Shown: piece after piece, positions 15,001 through 30,000 of the stretch
Position numbering within the stretch: the stretch's first letter is position 1
How the letters are laid out: each line of letters starts with the position of its first letter
Source: Actinomadura graeca
GTDB taxonomy: Bacteria > Actinomycetota > Actinomycetes > Streptosporangiales > Streptosporangiaceae
Direction of reading: 5' to 3'
DNA: 64,000 nucleotides
Assembly (NCBI RefSeq): GCF_019175365.1
Contig: NZ_CP059572.1
Coordinates: forward strand, 2,604,001 to 2,668,000
Position numbers and translations under genes: made by a program
The notes under the pieces: generated by a model
Told to the model about the DNA's origin: nothing
What the model saw: the letters and a program-made list of their open reading frames with translations, nothing else
The model's database searches: none

Positions 15001-18000
15001 CCAGCGCACCCAAACCCGCCTCACGCACCCGCCCAAGAACTTCCCTGAACTCGGGATCGCCCGACAGGTCGGTACGGATCACCAGCGTGTTGACAAAGAA
15101 GCCGACCAGATCGTCCACGGCCTCATCGGTGCGCCCCGCCACCGCCGAACCGATCGGAATGTCGGTGCCCGCTCCGAGGCGCGACAACGTCACCGCCAAC
15201 GCCGCCTGCAACACCATGAATGTCGTCACGCCTTCGGCCCGAGCCAGCTCCACCAGCCGCCCATGGACCTCGGCCGATACACGTAACGGCACCCGATGAC
15301 CGGCATGGCCGGCCGCCGCAGGACGAACCCGATCCGTTGGAAGCAGCAATTCCTCCGGGATCCCTGCCAAGGTCGTCCGCCAGAACTGCACCTGTGCCGA
15401 GAGGAGACTTTCGGGGTCGGACTCCTCACCGAGGAGTTCGCGCTGCCACAACGCATAGTCGGCGTACTGCACCGGCAACGAACCCCAGACCGGCTCCCGG
15501 CCCTCAAGCCGCGCCGCATACGCCACCGCGACATCCCGTCCCAACGGCACCATCGACCAGCCATCACCAGCGATGTGATGCACCACGACCACCAGCACCC
15601 GCACATCCGGACCGGCCTCGAACAACCACGCCCGGATTGGAACCTCCGCCGACAGATCGAAGGCATACCGCGACGCCTCACCCACCACCCGCAGCAAATC
15701 CCCCGCCTCCACCCGCGACACCCGCAGATCCCACACCAACTCCTGCGGCTCGAGAATCCGCTGATACGGCTCACCCTCCACAGACGGGAACAGCGTCCGC
15801 AGCGACTCGTGACGGATGACCGCGTCCCGCAGCGCGGACTCCAGGGCAACGACGTCCACTTCGCCGGTCAACTGGATCGCGAGTGGGATGTTGTAAGTCG
15901 GACTGGGGCCTTCCAACTGGCCAAGGAACCACAACCGACGCTGCGCGAACGACAACGGCACCCGCTCGGGACGCACCCCCGCCCGCAACGGCAGACGAAC
16001 CCGGCCATCCCCGCCTGCGGTCACACGAGCAGCCAACCCCGCCACCGTCGGAGCCTCGAACAACGCCCGAACCTCCACCTCCACCCCAAGCAGAACCCGA
16101 ACCCGCGACACCAACCGCGCCGCCAACAACGAATGCCCACCAAGCCGGAAGAAGTCGTCCTCCACCCCGACGGCGTCCAATCCGAGGACGTCGGCGAACG
16201 CGCCGCACAGGATCTCCTCCTGCACCGATGCAGGCCCCCGGCCGCCCACCCTTTCCGTGTATTCCGGAACGGGTAATGCCTTGCGGTCCAGCTTCCCGTT
16301 CGCGTTCAGCGGCAGTTCCGGTATCGCCATCAGCGCGGACGGGAGCATGTAGTCCGGCAACCGCCCCGCCAGGAACCGACCTAGCTCTTCATGGTCGGGG
16401 GCAGCCTGGAGGTCGGCGGGGACGACATAGGCGACAAGGCGTTTGTCTCCCGGGTCGTCTTCGCGCGCCACCACGGCGGCCTGGGTGATGTCCGAGTGCG
16501 CCAGCAGCGCGGCCTCGACCTCGCCGGGCTCGACGCGGAACCCTCGAATTTTCACCTGCTCATCCGCCCGGCCCGCGAAGACCAGCTGCCCGTCCGGAGC
16601 CCACTTGGCCAGGTCCCCAGTCCGATACATCCGCTCACCCGGCGCCCCGAACGGACAGGCGACAAACCGCTCCCCGGTTAACCCCGCACGTCCTGCATAA
16701 CCACGCGCCAGCCCGGCACCGGCGACATACAACTCCCCGGCCACGCCCACAGGAACTGGACCAAGCGATCCGTCCAGCACAAACAACCGGGTATTGGAGA
16801 TCGGACGGCCGAACGGCACCGGGCCGGGACGGTCGGGATCCACCTCAGCCGCCGCGACCATCACCGTCGCCTCGGTCGGCCCGTAGGTGTTCACCAATTG
16901 CCGACCCGCAGACCACACCCGCGCCGCCTGCTCGCTGATCGCCTCCGCACCCACCAGCAGCGTCTCAACCTGCGCCAGATCCGCTGGCTCCACCACCCCC
17001 AGCAACGACGGCACCACACTCGCCGTCCCCACCCCGGCGAAGGTGCGAAGCAGCCCAGGCTCGGCACGCTCACGATCACCCGCCACCCACAACGCCGCAC
17101 CCTGCGACAACGCCACCGCCACATCCAGAACGGAGGCGTCGAAACTGAACGAGGCGAACTGCAAGACCCCAACACCAGGACCGGCACCCATCACCGGACC
17201 AAACACCGACACCAAATTCACCAGCGAGCGGTGCGACACCGCCACACCCTTCGGAACCCCCGACGACCCCGACGTATAAATCACATACGCCAAACCCAAC
17301 CCACCCACAGCCACCGAAGACGAAACCCCAGCCCCCTCCGGAAGGAGGCCCGGCTCGTCCACACACACGGCCGGAACTCCCGCGAAACCGTCAACCGTTC
17401 CCTCGCTCCGAACCGTCAGAACAAGCTCAGCGCCACTGTCGGCGAGCATGAACCCGACCCGCTCGGACGGAAGGCCCGCATCGATCGGCACATACGCCGC
17501 CCCCGCCTTCCACACACCCAGAATCGCGGTCACCATCTGCGCACCGCGCGGCAGGCACAACGCCACCACCGACTCCGCGCCCACACCCATGTCGCGCAGA
17601 TACCGCGCCAGACGACCCGCCTCCACATCCAACTCGCCATAAGTCACCTCGACACCATCGGCGACCACCGCCACCGCACCCGGCCCAGCCGCCACCCACC
17701 GCTCGAACAACCCCACCACCGAAACACCCGCAACCTCGACCGCAGTGTCGTTCCAGCCGTTCAGTACCAGGTCGCGCTCATCCGCGTCCAGGACGTCCAC
17801 GGCGTGAAGCCGAACGTCCGGAGTCGCGGTCACGGTGTCCAGCACACGCAGCAGCCAGCCCGCCAGCCGCTCAGCCGTCCTACGCTCGAACAGATCCGAG
17901 GACGCGACGACCACACCCCGCAGACCGGCAGGACGGCCCTCCTCGTCGAACTCCTCCCCCACCGACACATCCAAATCGAACTTCGCAATTGCGGTCGCCC

Positions 18001-21000
18001 GGTCGAACGACGGCACGCCCACGTCGACACCCGGCAAATCGAGCACCGCCCGGTCGGTGTTCTGCACCGTCAGCATCACCTGGAACAACGGATGCCGCGC
18101 CATCGACCGCGACGGCGCGAGCTCCTCCACCAGCCGCTCGAACGGCACATCCTGATGCGCCAGCGCACCCAAACCCGCCTCACGCACCCGCCCAAGAACC
18201 TGACGGAACTCCGGATCACCCGACAGATCAGTACGGATCACCAGCGTGTTGACGAAAAAGCCCACCAGATCATCCACAGCCTCATCGGTACGCCCCGCCA
18301 CCGCCGAACCAACCGGAATATCGATGCCCGCACCCAGCCGCGACAACGTCACCGCCAACGCCGCCTGCAACACCATGAACGCCGTCACACCCTCGGCCCG
18401 CGCCAGCTCCACCAGCCGCCCATGGACCTCGGCCGGGACGCGCAACGGAATCCGGTGGCCCCGATGGGTCGCGGTCGGAGGTCGGAGCCGGTCGACCGGT
18501 AGTGCCAGTTCTTCCGGGGCGCCGGCCAGTGCCGTCCGCCAGTAGCCGATCTGGGCCGACAGCAGACTGTCCGGATCGGACTCCTCCCCCAGCAGTTCTT
18601 GCTGCCAGAGCGCGTAGTCCGCGTACTGCACGGGCAGCGGCTCCCATGCCGGGGCTTCGCCGTGCAGCTGCGCCGCGTACGCCGTCGACAGGTCCCGGCC
18701 GAGCGGCCCTATGGACCATCCGTCGCCGGCGATGTGGTGCATCACCACGATCAGCACGTGGTCGGCGGGGCCGGTTCGGAGCAGCCACGCGCGGATCGGC
18801 AATTCCTCCGAAAGGTCGAACGCGTAATGCGCGGCCTGGTCTGCGAGATCCTCCAATTCCGCGGTATCGACCTCCGACACCTGAAGGTCCCATTCCAGAT
18901 CCTGCGGGTCGACGATCCGCTGGTGCGGCTCGCCGTCCGTGGACGGGAACAGCGTCCGCAGCGACTCGTGCCGGACGAGCACGTCCCGCAGCGCCGCGTT
19001 CAGGGCGCCGGGCTCCACGTCGCCGGTCAGGTGGAGGACGAGCGGGATGTTGTAGGTCGGGCTCGGGCCGTCCAGCTCGGCCAGGAACCAGAGCCTCCGC
19101 TGAGCGAACGACAGCGGGACGCGGGCGGGGCGGGCGCCGGCGCGCAACGGCACCCGGACCCGTCCCACCTCGGGTCCTGCGAGACGCGCGGCCAGCCCGG
19201 CGACCGATGGCGTCTCGAACAGCATCCGCAAGGGGACTTCCACGCCCAGCAAAGCGCGCACTCGCGACACGAGCCTGACCCCGAGGAGGGAATGGCCGCC
19301 CAAGTCGAAGAAGCCGTCGTCTACCCCGACCGCGTCCAGCCCGAGCACCTGGGCGTACGCCCCGCAGAGGATTTGTTCGTGCACCGTGGCCGGGGGCCGT
19401 CCGGTCCCGGCGCCGGACGTGACGGCGGGTGCGGGCAGGGCCGCGCGGTCGAGTTTGCCGTTCGCGGTCAGCGGGAGAACGGGCAAGGCGACGACAACCG
19501 CGGGCACCATGTAGTCGGGGAGCCGCTGCGCCAGGAATTCCCGCAGCTCACCGCTGTGGGGGGCGCCGGTGGCGGTGTCGGCCTGGACGACGTAGGCGAC
19601 GAGCCGTTCGTCGCCCGGGGCGGTCTCCCAGGCGAGCACGGCGGCCTGGGACACGACGGGATGGGCCAGCAGGGCGGCTTCGACCTCGCCGGGTTCGATG
19701 CGGAATCCGCGGATCTTCACCTGCGCGTCGGCGCGGCCCGCGAACACCAGCTGACCGTCCGCGGCCCATTTCACCAGGTCACCGGTCCGGTACATCCGCG
19801 TCCCGGCCGGGCCGAAGGGGCAGGCGACGAACCGTTCCCCGGTCAGGGCCGGGCGGCCCGCGTATCCGCGTGCCACTCCGGTGCCGGACACGTACAGCTC
19901 GCCCACGACGCCTGGCGGCACCGGGCTCAGCGCATCGTCCAGGACGTACATCGGCACGCCCGGGATCCCGCGGCCGATCACACTCCCGGACCGTCCGTCG
20001 CCCGGGCCCAGTCGGCGGTGCGTGGCGTGCACGGTCGTCTCGGTGATCCCGTACATGTTCACCAAAGAGGTGCCGCCGTCGTGGCGGGTCCACCAGCCGT
20101 CCAGGCGGGACGGGTCCAGCGCCTCGCCGCCGAACACGACCAGCCGCAGGGCGGCCGGGCTGAACTCCTCCGTGGCGAGGAGCTGGTACACCGCCGACGG
20201 GGTCTGGCTGAGGACCGTTACCCGCTCGCGTTCCAGCAACCGGGAGAACTGCTGCGGCGAGCGGGAGACCTCGAACGGGACCACGACGACCCGCGCCCCG
20301 TGCACCAGGGCGCCCCACAGTTCCCATACCGAGAAGTCGAACGCGAACGAATGGAAGCAGCTCCATACGTCGGACGGGACGAGGCCGAACAGTTCCCGCG
20401 TCGAGGCGAACAGGCCCACGACATTGCGGTGGCTGACCATCACACCTTTCGGCCGGCCCGTCGAGCCGGAGGTGTAGATCAGGTAGGCCGGGTGGTCGGG
20501 GCGCGTGTTCCGAGGCACCGGCGTGGCGTCCAGGGCGGCTGATTCCGTCGCTGATCCCGGGTCGTCCACGACGGTCACCGGCACATCGGCGGGCACCTGG
20601 CCGCTGACCTGCGGCAGGCATTCCACCGAGGTCAGCACACAGGCCGCCCCGGAATCGCCCAGCACGTATCGCACACGCTCGGACGGATAGCGCGGATCGA
20701 TCGGCAGATACGCCGCCCCGGCCTTCAGGACCGCGAGCAACGCGACCACGATGTCCGCTCCGCGTTCCATCATCACCGCGACGATCGACTCCGCGTCCAC
20801 TCCCGAAACGCGCAGATGACGTGCCAGCCGGTTCGCCGCGACGTCGAGTTCGGCGTATGTCAGCTCGTCGTTCTCCGCCACCACCGCGACCGCGTCCGGG
20901 TCGGCCGCCACCCATCGCTCGAACAGGTCGACAATGGTCGATTCCGAATCGCCGGCGTCCGCTGCCGCGTCATTCCAGTCGTCGAGGATCTGGGACCGTT

Positions 21001-24000
21001 CGTCCTCGGTAAGGACATTCACCGAGTGGAGGGAAACGTCCGGAGTGGTGATGACCGTCTCCAGCACGCGGGCGAACCATCCGGTCAGCCGTTCCGCGGT
21101 CGCGCGGTCGAACAGGTCGGTGGACGCGACCACCGCGCCCCGCAGACCCGCCGGACAGCCCTGCCCGTCGAACTCCTCCCCCACCGACACGTCCAGATCG
21201 AACTTCGCGATCGCGGTCGTCCGGTCGTACGACGGCACGCCTACGCCGACGCCCGGCAATTCGAGCACCGCCCGGTCGGTGTTCTGCACCGTCAGCATCA
21301 CCTGGAACAACGGATGCCGCGCCATCGACCGTGACGGCGCCAGCTCCTCCACGAGGCGCTCGAACGGCACATCCTGGTGCGTCAACGCCTCCAGGCCCGC
21401 TTCGCGCACCCGCCCGAGGACCCGCCGGAACTCCGGATCGCCGGACAGGTCGGTACGGATCACCAGCGTGTTGACGAAGAAGCCCACCAGATCGTCCACG
21501 GCCTCATCGGCGCGTCCCGCCACCGCCGTCCCGATCGGGATATCGGTGCCCGCACCCAGCCGCGACAACGTCACCGCCAACGCCGCCTGCACCACCATGA
21601 ACGCCGTCACACCCTCGGCCCGCGCCAGCTCCACCAGCCGCCCATGCACTTCGGCCGGGACCCGCAACGGCACCCGATGACCGACATGACCGGCCACCGC
21701 CGGACGGACCCGGTCCACGGGCAGCGCCAGCTCCTCGGGCGCCCCGGCCAGCGCCGTCCGCCAGTAATCCATCTGTGCCGACAGCAGACTCCCGGGATCG
21801 GACTCGTCGCCGAGCAGCTCGCGTTGCCACAGCGCGTAATCGGCGTACTGGACGGGCAGCGGCTCCCACTCCGGCGTCTCGCCGCGTCGCCGGGCGGCGT
21901 AGGCCGACGACACGTCCCGGCTCAGCGGGCCGGTCGACCATCCGTCTCCCGCGATGTGGTGCATCGCCACCACAAGGACCCGCTCATCAGGCCCGGACTG
22001 GAGCAGCCACGCCCGGATCGGGATCTCGGCCGACAGGTCGAAGGCATACCGCGACGCCTCGCCCACCACCCGCGCGAGGTCCCGGGCCTCCACCTCGGAC
22101 ACCTGGAGGTCCCATTCCAGCTCCTGCGGGTCGAGGATCCGCTGGTAGGGCTCGGCCTCGGCGGACGGGAAGATCGTGCGCAACGACTCGTGACGGACGA
22201 TCACATCCCGCAACGCCGTGGTCAGCGCCGCCACGTCCAGCTCGCCCGTCAGACGGACCACGACGGGGATGTTGTAGGTCGGGCTGGGCCCTTCCAGCTG
22301 CGCCAGGAACCAGAGCCGCCGCTGCGCGAACGACAACGGCACCCGCTCGGGACGCACGCGCGCCCGCAGCGCCGCACGCGCCCGTCCGACATCCGGCCCC
22401 GCCAGCCGCGCCGCCAACCCCGCGACCGTCGGCGCCTCGAACAGCGCCCGGACCCCGATCTCCACGCCCAGCGCGGACCTGATCCGCGACACGAGCCTGG
22501 CCGCCAGCAGTGAGTGGCCGCCCAGGTCGAAGAAGCCGTCGTCCACCCCGACCGCGTCCAAGCCCAGGACGTCGGCGAACGCACCGCAGAGGATCTCCTC
22601 CTGTGCGGTCGCCGGGCCGCGGCCCGCTCCCGCAGCGGCGGCGTAGTCCGGCGCCGGGAGGGCCCGGCGATCCAGCTTGCCGCTCACCGTCAGAGGCAGA
22701 TCCGCCAGGAGCACCATCGCGGCAGGCACCATGTACTCCGGCAGGCGCTCGCCTGCGAACTCCCGGAGTTCGGACGTGTCGATGTCGGCGGGGGTGACAT
22801 AGGCGACAAGCCGCTTGTCCCCCTGGGTGTCCTCCCGGGTGACCACCGCCGCCTGCGCGACATCCGGGTGACTCCGCAGGACGGCCTCGACCTCGCCCGG
22901 CTCGATCCGGAAGCCCCGGATCTTCACCTGGTCATCGGCGCGCCCGACGAACATCAACCGGCCGTCCCGCGTCCACTTGCCCAGGTCACCGGTCCGGTAC
23001 ATCCGCTCGCCCGGCGACGCACCCCACGGGCACGCCACGAACCGCTCACCCGTCAGAGCCGACCGTCCCACATACCCCCGGGCCACACCGCCACCCGCCA
23101 CATACAACTCACCCACCACACCGACAGGAGCCGGATTGAGGGCGTCGTCCAGGACGAACACACGCGTGTTCACCATCGGCGTGCCGATCACCGGATCATC
23201 CCCGGCCACCAGCGGCGCCGACATCGACGCGCACACCGTCGTCTCCGTCGGACCATACGCATTGATCAGACGACGACCCGGCGCCCACACCCCCACCAGA
23301 CCCGCATCCAAAGCCTCACCCGCCGACACCAGCGTCTCCACCGAACCCAGATCCGCCTCGTCCAACGCGCCCAGCACCGCAGGCGGCAGCGTCGCATGCG
23401 TCACGCCCTGCCCGGCCACCACCCCTGCCAGCCCCGCACCCGGGATCAGCTCATCCGCCGACGCCATCACCAGCGCCGCACCCGAGCACAACGTCACCAG
23501 CACCTCAGACACCGCCGCATCGAACCCCGCCGACGCGAACTGCAACACCCGCGAACCCCACCCCACCTCGAAATGCCGCGACTGCCCGACCACCAGATTC
23601 ACCACACCGCCATGCGTCACCCCCACACCCTTCGGCGTCCCCGTCGAACCCGACGTATAGATCACATACGCCAGACCCGACAGGTCCACCGCAGCAGTCG
23701 GGGACGCATCCGGATAGGCCCCCAGCAGGACGGCGGTCGTCGGGTCGTCGATGGCGACCGTGCGGACGTTCCCGGTCGGGAGACCGTCGAGCGCGTCCCG
23801 GGTACCCAGCACCAGCCGCGCCCCGCTGTCGGCCAGCATGAACGCCACCCGCTCGGCGGGCAGCCGCACGTCGACGGGCAGGTACGCCGCGCCCGCCTTC
23901 AGCACCCCCAAGATCGCGACCACCGCGTCCGCGCCGCGCGGCAGGCACAGCCCCACGACCGACTCGGCACCCACCCCCACGTCGCGCAGGTAGCCCGCGA

Positions 24001-27000
24001 GACGGTTCGCGGCGGCGTCCAGGTCGGCGTACGTCAGCCCGGCGCCGTCCGCCACCACGGCCTCCGCTCCGGGTGTGAGGGCCGCCTGCCGCTCGAACAG
24101 CTCGACCACCGAGGCGCGGCCGACGTCGGCCCGGGTGTCGTTCCAGTCGCGCAGGAGCTGGTCGCGTTCGCCGGCCCCGAGCACGTCGACCGCGTGGACG
24201 GCGATGCCGGGGGCCGCGGTCACCGCGTCCAGGACCCGGATCCACCTCTGGGCGACGGCCTCGGCCGTGGCGGGCTCGAACAGGTCCGACGCGGCCGTCA
24301 GCGAGCCGCGGATCCCGGCCGGGCGGCCCTGCTCGTCGAACGTCTCCCGGACGACCACGTCGATGTCGAACTTGACCGGGACCGTGGCGGGTCCGCCGGT
24401 GGGCGGGGTCGTGCCGGAGACGCGCAGGCCGGGCAGTTCGAGCGCCGCGCGGCGGGTGTTCTGGACGGTCAGCCCCACCTGGAACAGCGGATGCCGTGCC
24501 AGTGACCGCTCGGGTGCCAGCTCCTCCACCAGCCGCTCGAACGGGACGTCCTGGTGTTCGAAGGCGCCCAGGCTCGCGTCGCGGACCCGGGCCAGGACCT
24601 GGCGGAACGGCGGACGGCCCGACAGGTCCGCCCGGATCACCAGGGTGTTGACGAAGAAGCCGACGAGGTCGTCCAGCGCCTCGTCGGTGCGTCCGGCGAC
24701 GCCCGCGCCGACGGGGACGTCGGTTCCGGCGCCGAGGCGGGAGAGCAGGACGGCCAGCGCCGCCTGCAACGCCATGAACGTCGTGGCGTTCTCGGCGCGG
24801 GCGAGGCCGGTGAGCCGTTCGTGCACGTCGGCGGGGACGAGCACCGGCACGCGGTGACCGAGGTGGGCCGGGACGGCCGGGCGGGGCCGGTCCACCGGCA
24901 GGGGCACTTCCTCGGGCGTCCCGGCCAGGGCGCGCCGCCAGTACTCCACCTGCGCCGACAGCAGGCTCTCCGGGGAGGACTCCTCGCCCAGGAGGTCCCG
25001 CTGCCACAGCGTGTAGTCGGCGTACTGGACGGGCAGCGGTTCCCAGTCCGGTTCCTCTCCGCGTGCGCGTGCCGCGTACGCCAGGGACACGTCCTTCGCG
25101 AGCGGCGCCATGGACCAGCCGTCACCGGCGATGTGGTGGACGAGGACGACGAGCAGGGACTCCCCGGAGGAGGCGGGTCCGGGCTCGTCCGGGCCGTCGG
25201 CGCCGGTCAGGAACAGCCACGCGCGGATCGGCATCTCGTCCGACAGGTCGAAGGTGTGGCGCGCGGCCTCCTGGGCGGCTTGGAGCAGCCCGCCGGGCGG
25301 GACGGAGCGGACGATCAGCTCCCAGTCGAGGTCGCGGGCGTCCAGGATGCGCTGGTACGGCTCGCCGCCGACGGCCGGGAAGACGGTGCGCAGCGCCTCG
25401 TGGCGGCCGATGACGTCCCGGAGCGCCGCGTCCAGGGCCGCCACGTCCACGTTCCCCTCGATCGCGACGCTCAGGGGGACGTTGTAGGTGCGGCTCGGCC
25501 CTTCCAGCTGGCTGAGGAACCACATCCGGCGTTGCGCGAACGAGAGCGGCACCCGTTCCGGGCGGTGCCCCTTGCGTAGGGCCGCGCGGACGGGGTCCTT
25601 CCCGGGGGCCGCGATCCGGGCGGCCAGTCCGGCGGGCGTCGGCGTCTCGAACAGTGTGCGGATCTTGAGTTCGGCGCCGAGCTCGGTCCTGATCCGCGAC
25701 AGCAGCCGGATCGCGAGCAGGGAGTGGCCGCCCAGGTCGAAGAAGCCGTCGTCCACGCCGACCGCGTCCCGTTCGAGGATCTGCGCGAAGATGCCGCAGA
25801 GGGCGGCCTCGGTCTCGTCGGCGGGTTCCCGGCCGGTGCCCGCGGCCTCCTCCGGGGCGGGCAGGGCGCGGCGGTCGAGCTTCCCGTTGGCGGTGAGCGG
25901 CAGGTCCGCGACGACGACCTCGGCGGCGGGGACCATGTGGTCGGGGAGCCGCCGTCCGACGTACTCCCGCAGCCCCCCGTTGAGGGGTTCGGTGCCGCTG
26001 GGCACGACGTAGGCGACGAGACGCCCCTCGCCCGGACGGTCCTCGCGGACGACCACCGCGGCGCGGGACACGCCCGGGTGGGTGAGCAGCACGGCCTCGA
26101 TCTCGCCGGGCTCGACCCGGAATCCGCGGACCTTCACCTGCTGGTCGGCGCGGCCGACGAACACCAGCTGCCCGTCGCGGGTCCACCGGACGAGGTCCCC
26201 GGTGCGGTACATGCGCTCGCCGGAGCCGTACGGGCAGGCCACGAACCGCTCGCCCGTCAGGCCGTACCGTCCCACGTAGCCGCGGGCGACGGCGGTGCCC
26301 GCGACGTACAGCTCGCCGGGCACCCCGACCGGCGCCGCGGCCAGGACGTCGTCGAGGACGAACAGCCGGGTGTTGGCGATGGGCGTGCCGATCGGGACGA
26401 CGCCCTCGGACGTGGTGGCGGGCGACAGCTCGGCGGTGGCCACCCCGATGGTGGTCTCGGTCGGGCCGTAGTGGTTGAACACCCGCCGGGTCCCGGCGGC
26501 GCGGAGCAGGCCGTCCACCCACGCGGCCGGGGCCGCCTCCCCGCCGAGGACCATCGAGCGCGCGGGGAGGACGGCGCCCGCGCCCGCGCCGGCGGACAGG
26601 GCCGCCAGGTGCGACGGCACGCCCTTGACGAAGTCGATCCGATGCGCGCGCAGGTATCCGGTGACCGCGTCCGGGTCCACCGCGGCGTCGGGGTCCAGGA
26701 CGTGCAGTTGCCCGCCGGTGGCCAGGCTGATGAACACCACGGTGTTGCCGAGGTCGGTCACCTGCGGTTGCAGGAGCGCGTACCGTGCCCCGGCGCCGCC
26801 CCATCCGAGGCGGCCGGACACGGAGGCGACGTAGTTCGCGAGTGACCCGTGGGTGACGGCCACGCCCTTCGGCGTCCCCGTCGATCCGGACGTGTAGATG
26901 ACGTACGCCAGCCCGTGCCGGTCCGCCGCGGGCGAGGACGGGGGCGTCGGCGGCGGCGCGGCGGCGGGCGGCTCCTCCGCCGCGGGGTCACCGAACCGGA

Positions 27001-30000
27001 GCACCGGGACGCCGGGCGGGCACCACGGCGGCGTGTCCCCGGCGCCGCGGTCCGCCAGGACCACCCGCGCGCCGCTGTCGGTGAGCATGAACGCGATCCG
27101 CTCGGCGGGCGCCTGCCCGTCGAGCGGGAGGTAGGCGGCCCCCGCCTTCCACACCGCCAGGATCGCGGTGATCATCTGGAGGCCGTGGGGCAGGCACAGC
27201 CCGACCACCGACTCCGGTCCGGCGCCCGTGCCGCGCAGCCGCGCCGCGAGCCGGGCGGCGGCGTCGTCCAGCTCCCGGTAGGTCACGCGGGTGCCGCCCG
27301 CGACGACCGCCGTCGCGTCGGGCGCCGCGGCGGCCCGCTCCTCGAACAGGCGCGTCACCGGCGGGTGCGCGCCGGGGAGCGCGGTGTCGTTCCACCGGCG
27401 CAGCACCCGGTCCCGCTCCTCGGCGTCGAGGACGCCGACCGCGTGGAGCCGCGTCCCGGGGTCGGCCGTCACCGTCTCCAGCACGCGGACGAACCAGGCG
27501 GCGAGCCGGGAGGCCGTCGCGGCGTCGAACAGGTCGGCGGACGCGGTGACGAACGCGCGGAGCCCGGCGGGGCGGCCCTCGTCGCCGAACGTCTCCCCGA
27601 TCGTCACGTGCAGGTCGTAGCGGGCCGCCGACCCGGTCGCGGCACCCGGCGCGGACGCGGGGGTCACGGCGTCGACGCCGGGCAGCTCCAGCACCGCCGT
27701 CTCGGTGTTCTGCATGGTGAGCATGACCTGGAACAGCGGATGCCGGCCGAGGGAGCGTGTCACGGCCAGCTCCTCGACGAGCCGCTCGAACGGCACGTCC
27801 TGGTGGGCGAGCGCGTCGAGGGTCGTCTCCCGCACCTGGGCCAGCAGCCGCCGGAACTCCGGGTCGCCGGCCAGGTCCGTCCGGATCACCAGCGTGTTGA
27901 CGAAGGACCCGACGAGGTCCTCCAGGGCCTCGTCGGCGCGTCCCGCGACCGGGATCCCGATGGGCACGTCCGTGCCCGCGCCGAGCCGCGACAGCAGCAC
28001 CGCCAGCGCGGCCTGCACCACCATGAACGGGGTCACGCCCTCGGCGCCGGCCAGCCGGACGAGCCGCCGGTGGGTCCCCGCGGAGACCTGGAACGGCACC
28101 CGGTGCCCGCGGTGGCCGGCCGCCGCCGGGCGCGGGCGGTCCGCCGGGAGCGCCAGCTCCTCGGGCGCGCCGGACAGGGCCCGGCGCCAGTACTCCACCT
28201 GCGTGGACAGCAGGCTCTCCGGGTCGGTCTCCTCGCCCAGCAGGTCCCGCTGCCACAGCGCGTAGTCGGCGTACTGCACCGGCAAGGGTGCCCAGCCCGG
28301 GGCCTCGCCGAGGGCCCGCGCCGCGTAGGCGGCGGACACGTCACGTCCGAGCGGGGTCATCGACCAGCCGTCGGCGGCGATGTGGTGCAGCACCAGGACC
28401 AGGGTGTACTCGTCGTCCGCGGTCTGGAACAGCCACACCCGGATCGGCGTCTCGGAGGCCAGGTCGAACGCGTGCAGGGCCGCCTCGGCGACGGCGCCGT
28501 CCAGCTCCGCGGGGTCCACCCGGCGGAGCGCCACGTCCCCTCCCGCGTCCTCCGGGGCGAGGATCCGCTGGTAGGGCTCGCCGTCGGCGGCGGGGAAGAC
28601 GGTCCGCAGCGACTCGTGGCGCCCGATGACGTCCCGCACCGCGGCGCGCAGCGCGGCGACGTCCAGCGGCCCCGTGAGCCGGAGGACGGCGGGGATGTTG
28701 TAGGTCGGGCCGGGGCCCTCCAGCTGGTCGACGAACCACAGCCGGCGCTGCGCGAACGACAGCGGCGGACGATCCGGGCGCGCCCCGGCCGCCAGCGGCG
28801 GGCGGGTACGGCCGGTGTCCGCTTCCGCGATCTCCGCGGCGAGCCCGGCCACCGTCGGCCTCTCGAACAGCACCCGCAGCGGCAGCTCCACGCCCAGGGC
28901 CGCGCGGAGCCGCGCGACCAGCCGGGCCCCGAGCAGGGAGTGCCCGCCGAGGTCGAAGAAGCCGTCGTCGACACCGACCGCGTCGAGCCCCAGCACGTGG
29001 GCGAACGCGCCGCCGACGATCTCCTCCCGCACAGTCGCCGGAGCGCGGCCCGTCCCGGCATCGGCCGTGTGGTCGGGGACGGGCAGGGCCCCGCGGTCGA
29101 GCTTCCCGCTGGCGGTCAGGGGCAGCTCGGCCAGCGCCACGACGGCGGCGGGCACCATGTACTCCGGCAGCCGCCGGGCCGCGAACTCCCGCAACGCGGC
29201 GCCGTCGACCGCCGGGCCGCCGTCCGCTCCCCCGTCGGCGCCCGCTTCGGCGGGGACGACGTAGGCGACGAGCCGCCGGTCGCCCGGGACGTCCTCGCGC
29301 GCGACCACCGCGATCCGCGCCACCGCCGGGTGGGCGCGCAGGACCGCCTCGATCTCCCCGGGCTCCACCCGGAACCCGCGGATCTTCACCTGCTCGTCGG
29401 CGCGGCCCACGAACACCAGCTGCCCGCCGCCCGTCCACCTCACCACGTCGCCGGTGCGGTACATCCGCTCGCCGGACGGCCCGAACGGGCAGGCCACGAA
29501 CCGCTCGCCCGTCAGGCCCGCGCGGTTCGCGTAGCCCCGGGCGAGCTGCACTCCGGCCAGGTACAGCTCACCCGGGACGCCCGGCCCCACCGGCTTCAGA
29601 TGGCCGTCCAGGACGTGCACGCGGGTGTTGGCCACCGGCGCGCCGATCGGCACGGGCCCCTCGTCCTGCCCGGCAAGGCACCGCCAGGCGGTGACGTCGA
29701 CGGCGGCCTCCGTCGGTCCATAGAGGTTGTGGAGTTCGACACCATCGAACGCGTCAAAGAAACGCGTCTGCAATTCCAGCGGCAATACCTCGCCGCTGCA
29801 CATCACCTTTCGCAGGCTCGGGAGCCCGCCCACGCCGGGATCCAGCAGGAACGCGTCGAGCATGGACGGCACGAAATGCAGGATGCCCACCTGCTGCTCG
29901 CGCACCAGATCCGCGACGTAGATCGGATCCCGGTGGCCTCCGGGCCGCGCGACCACCAGCGTGGCACCCGAGATCAGCGTGCACCAGAATTCCCAGACGG

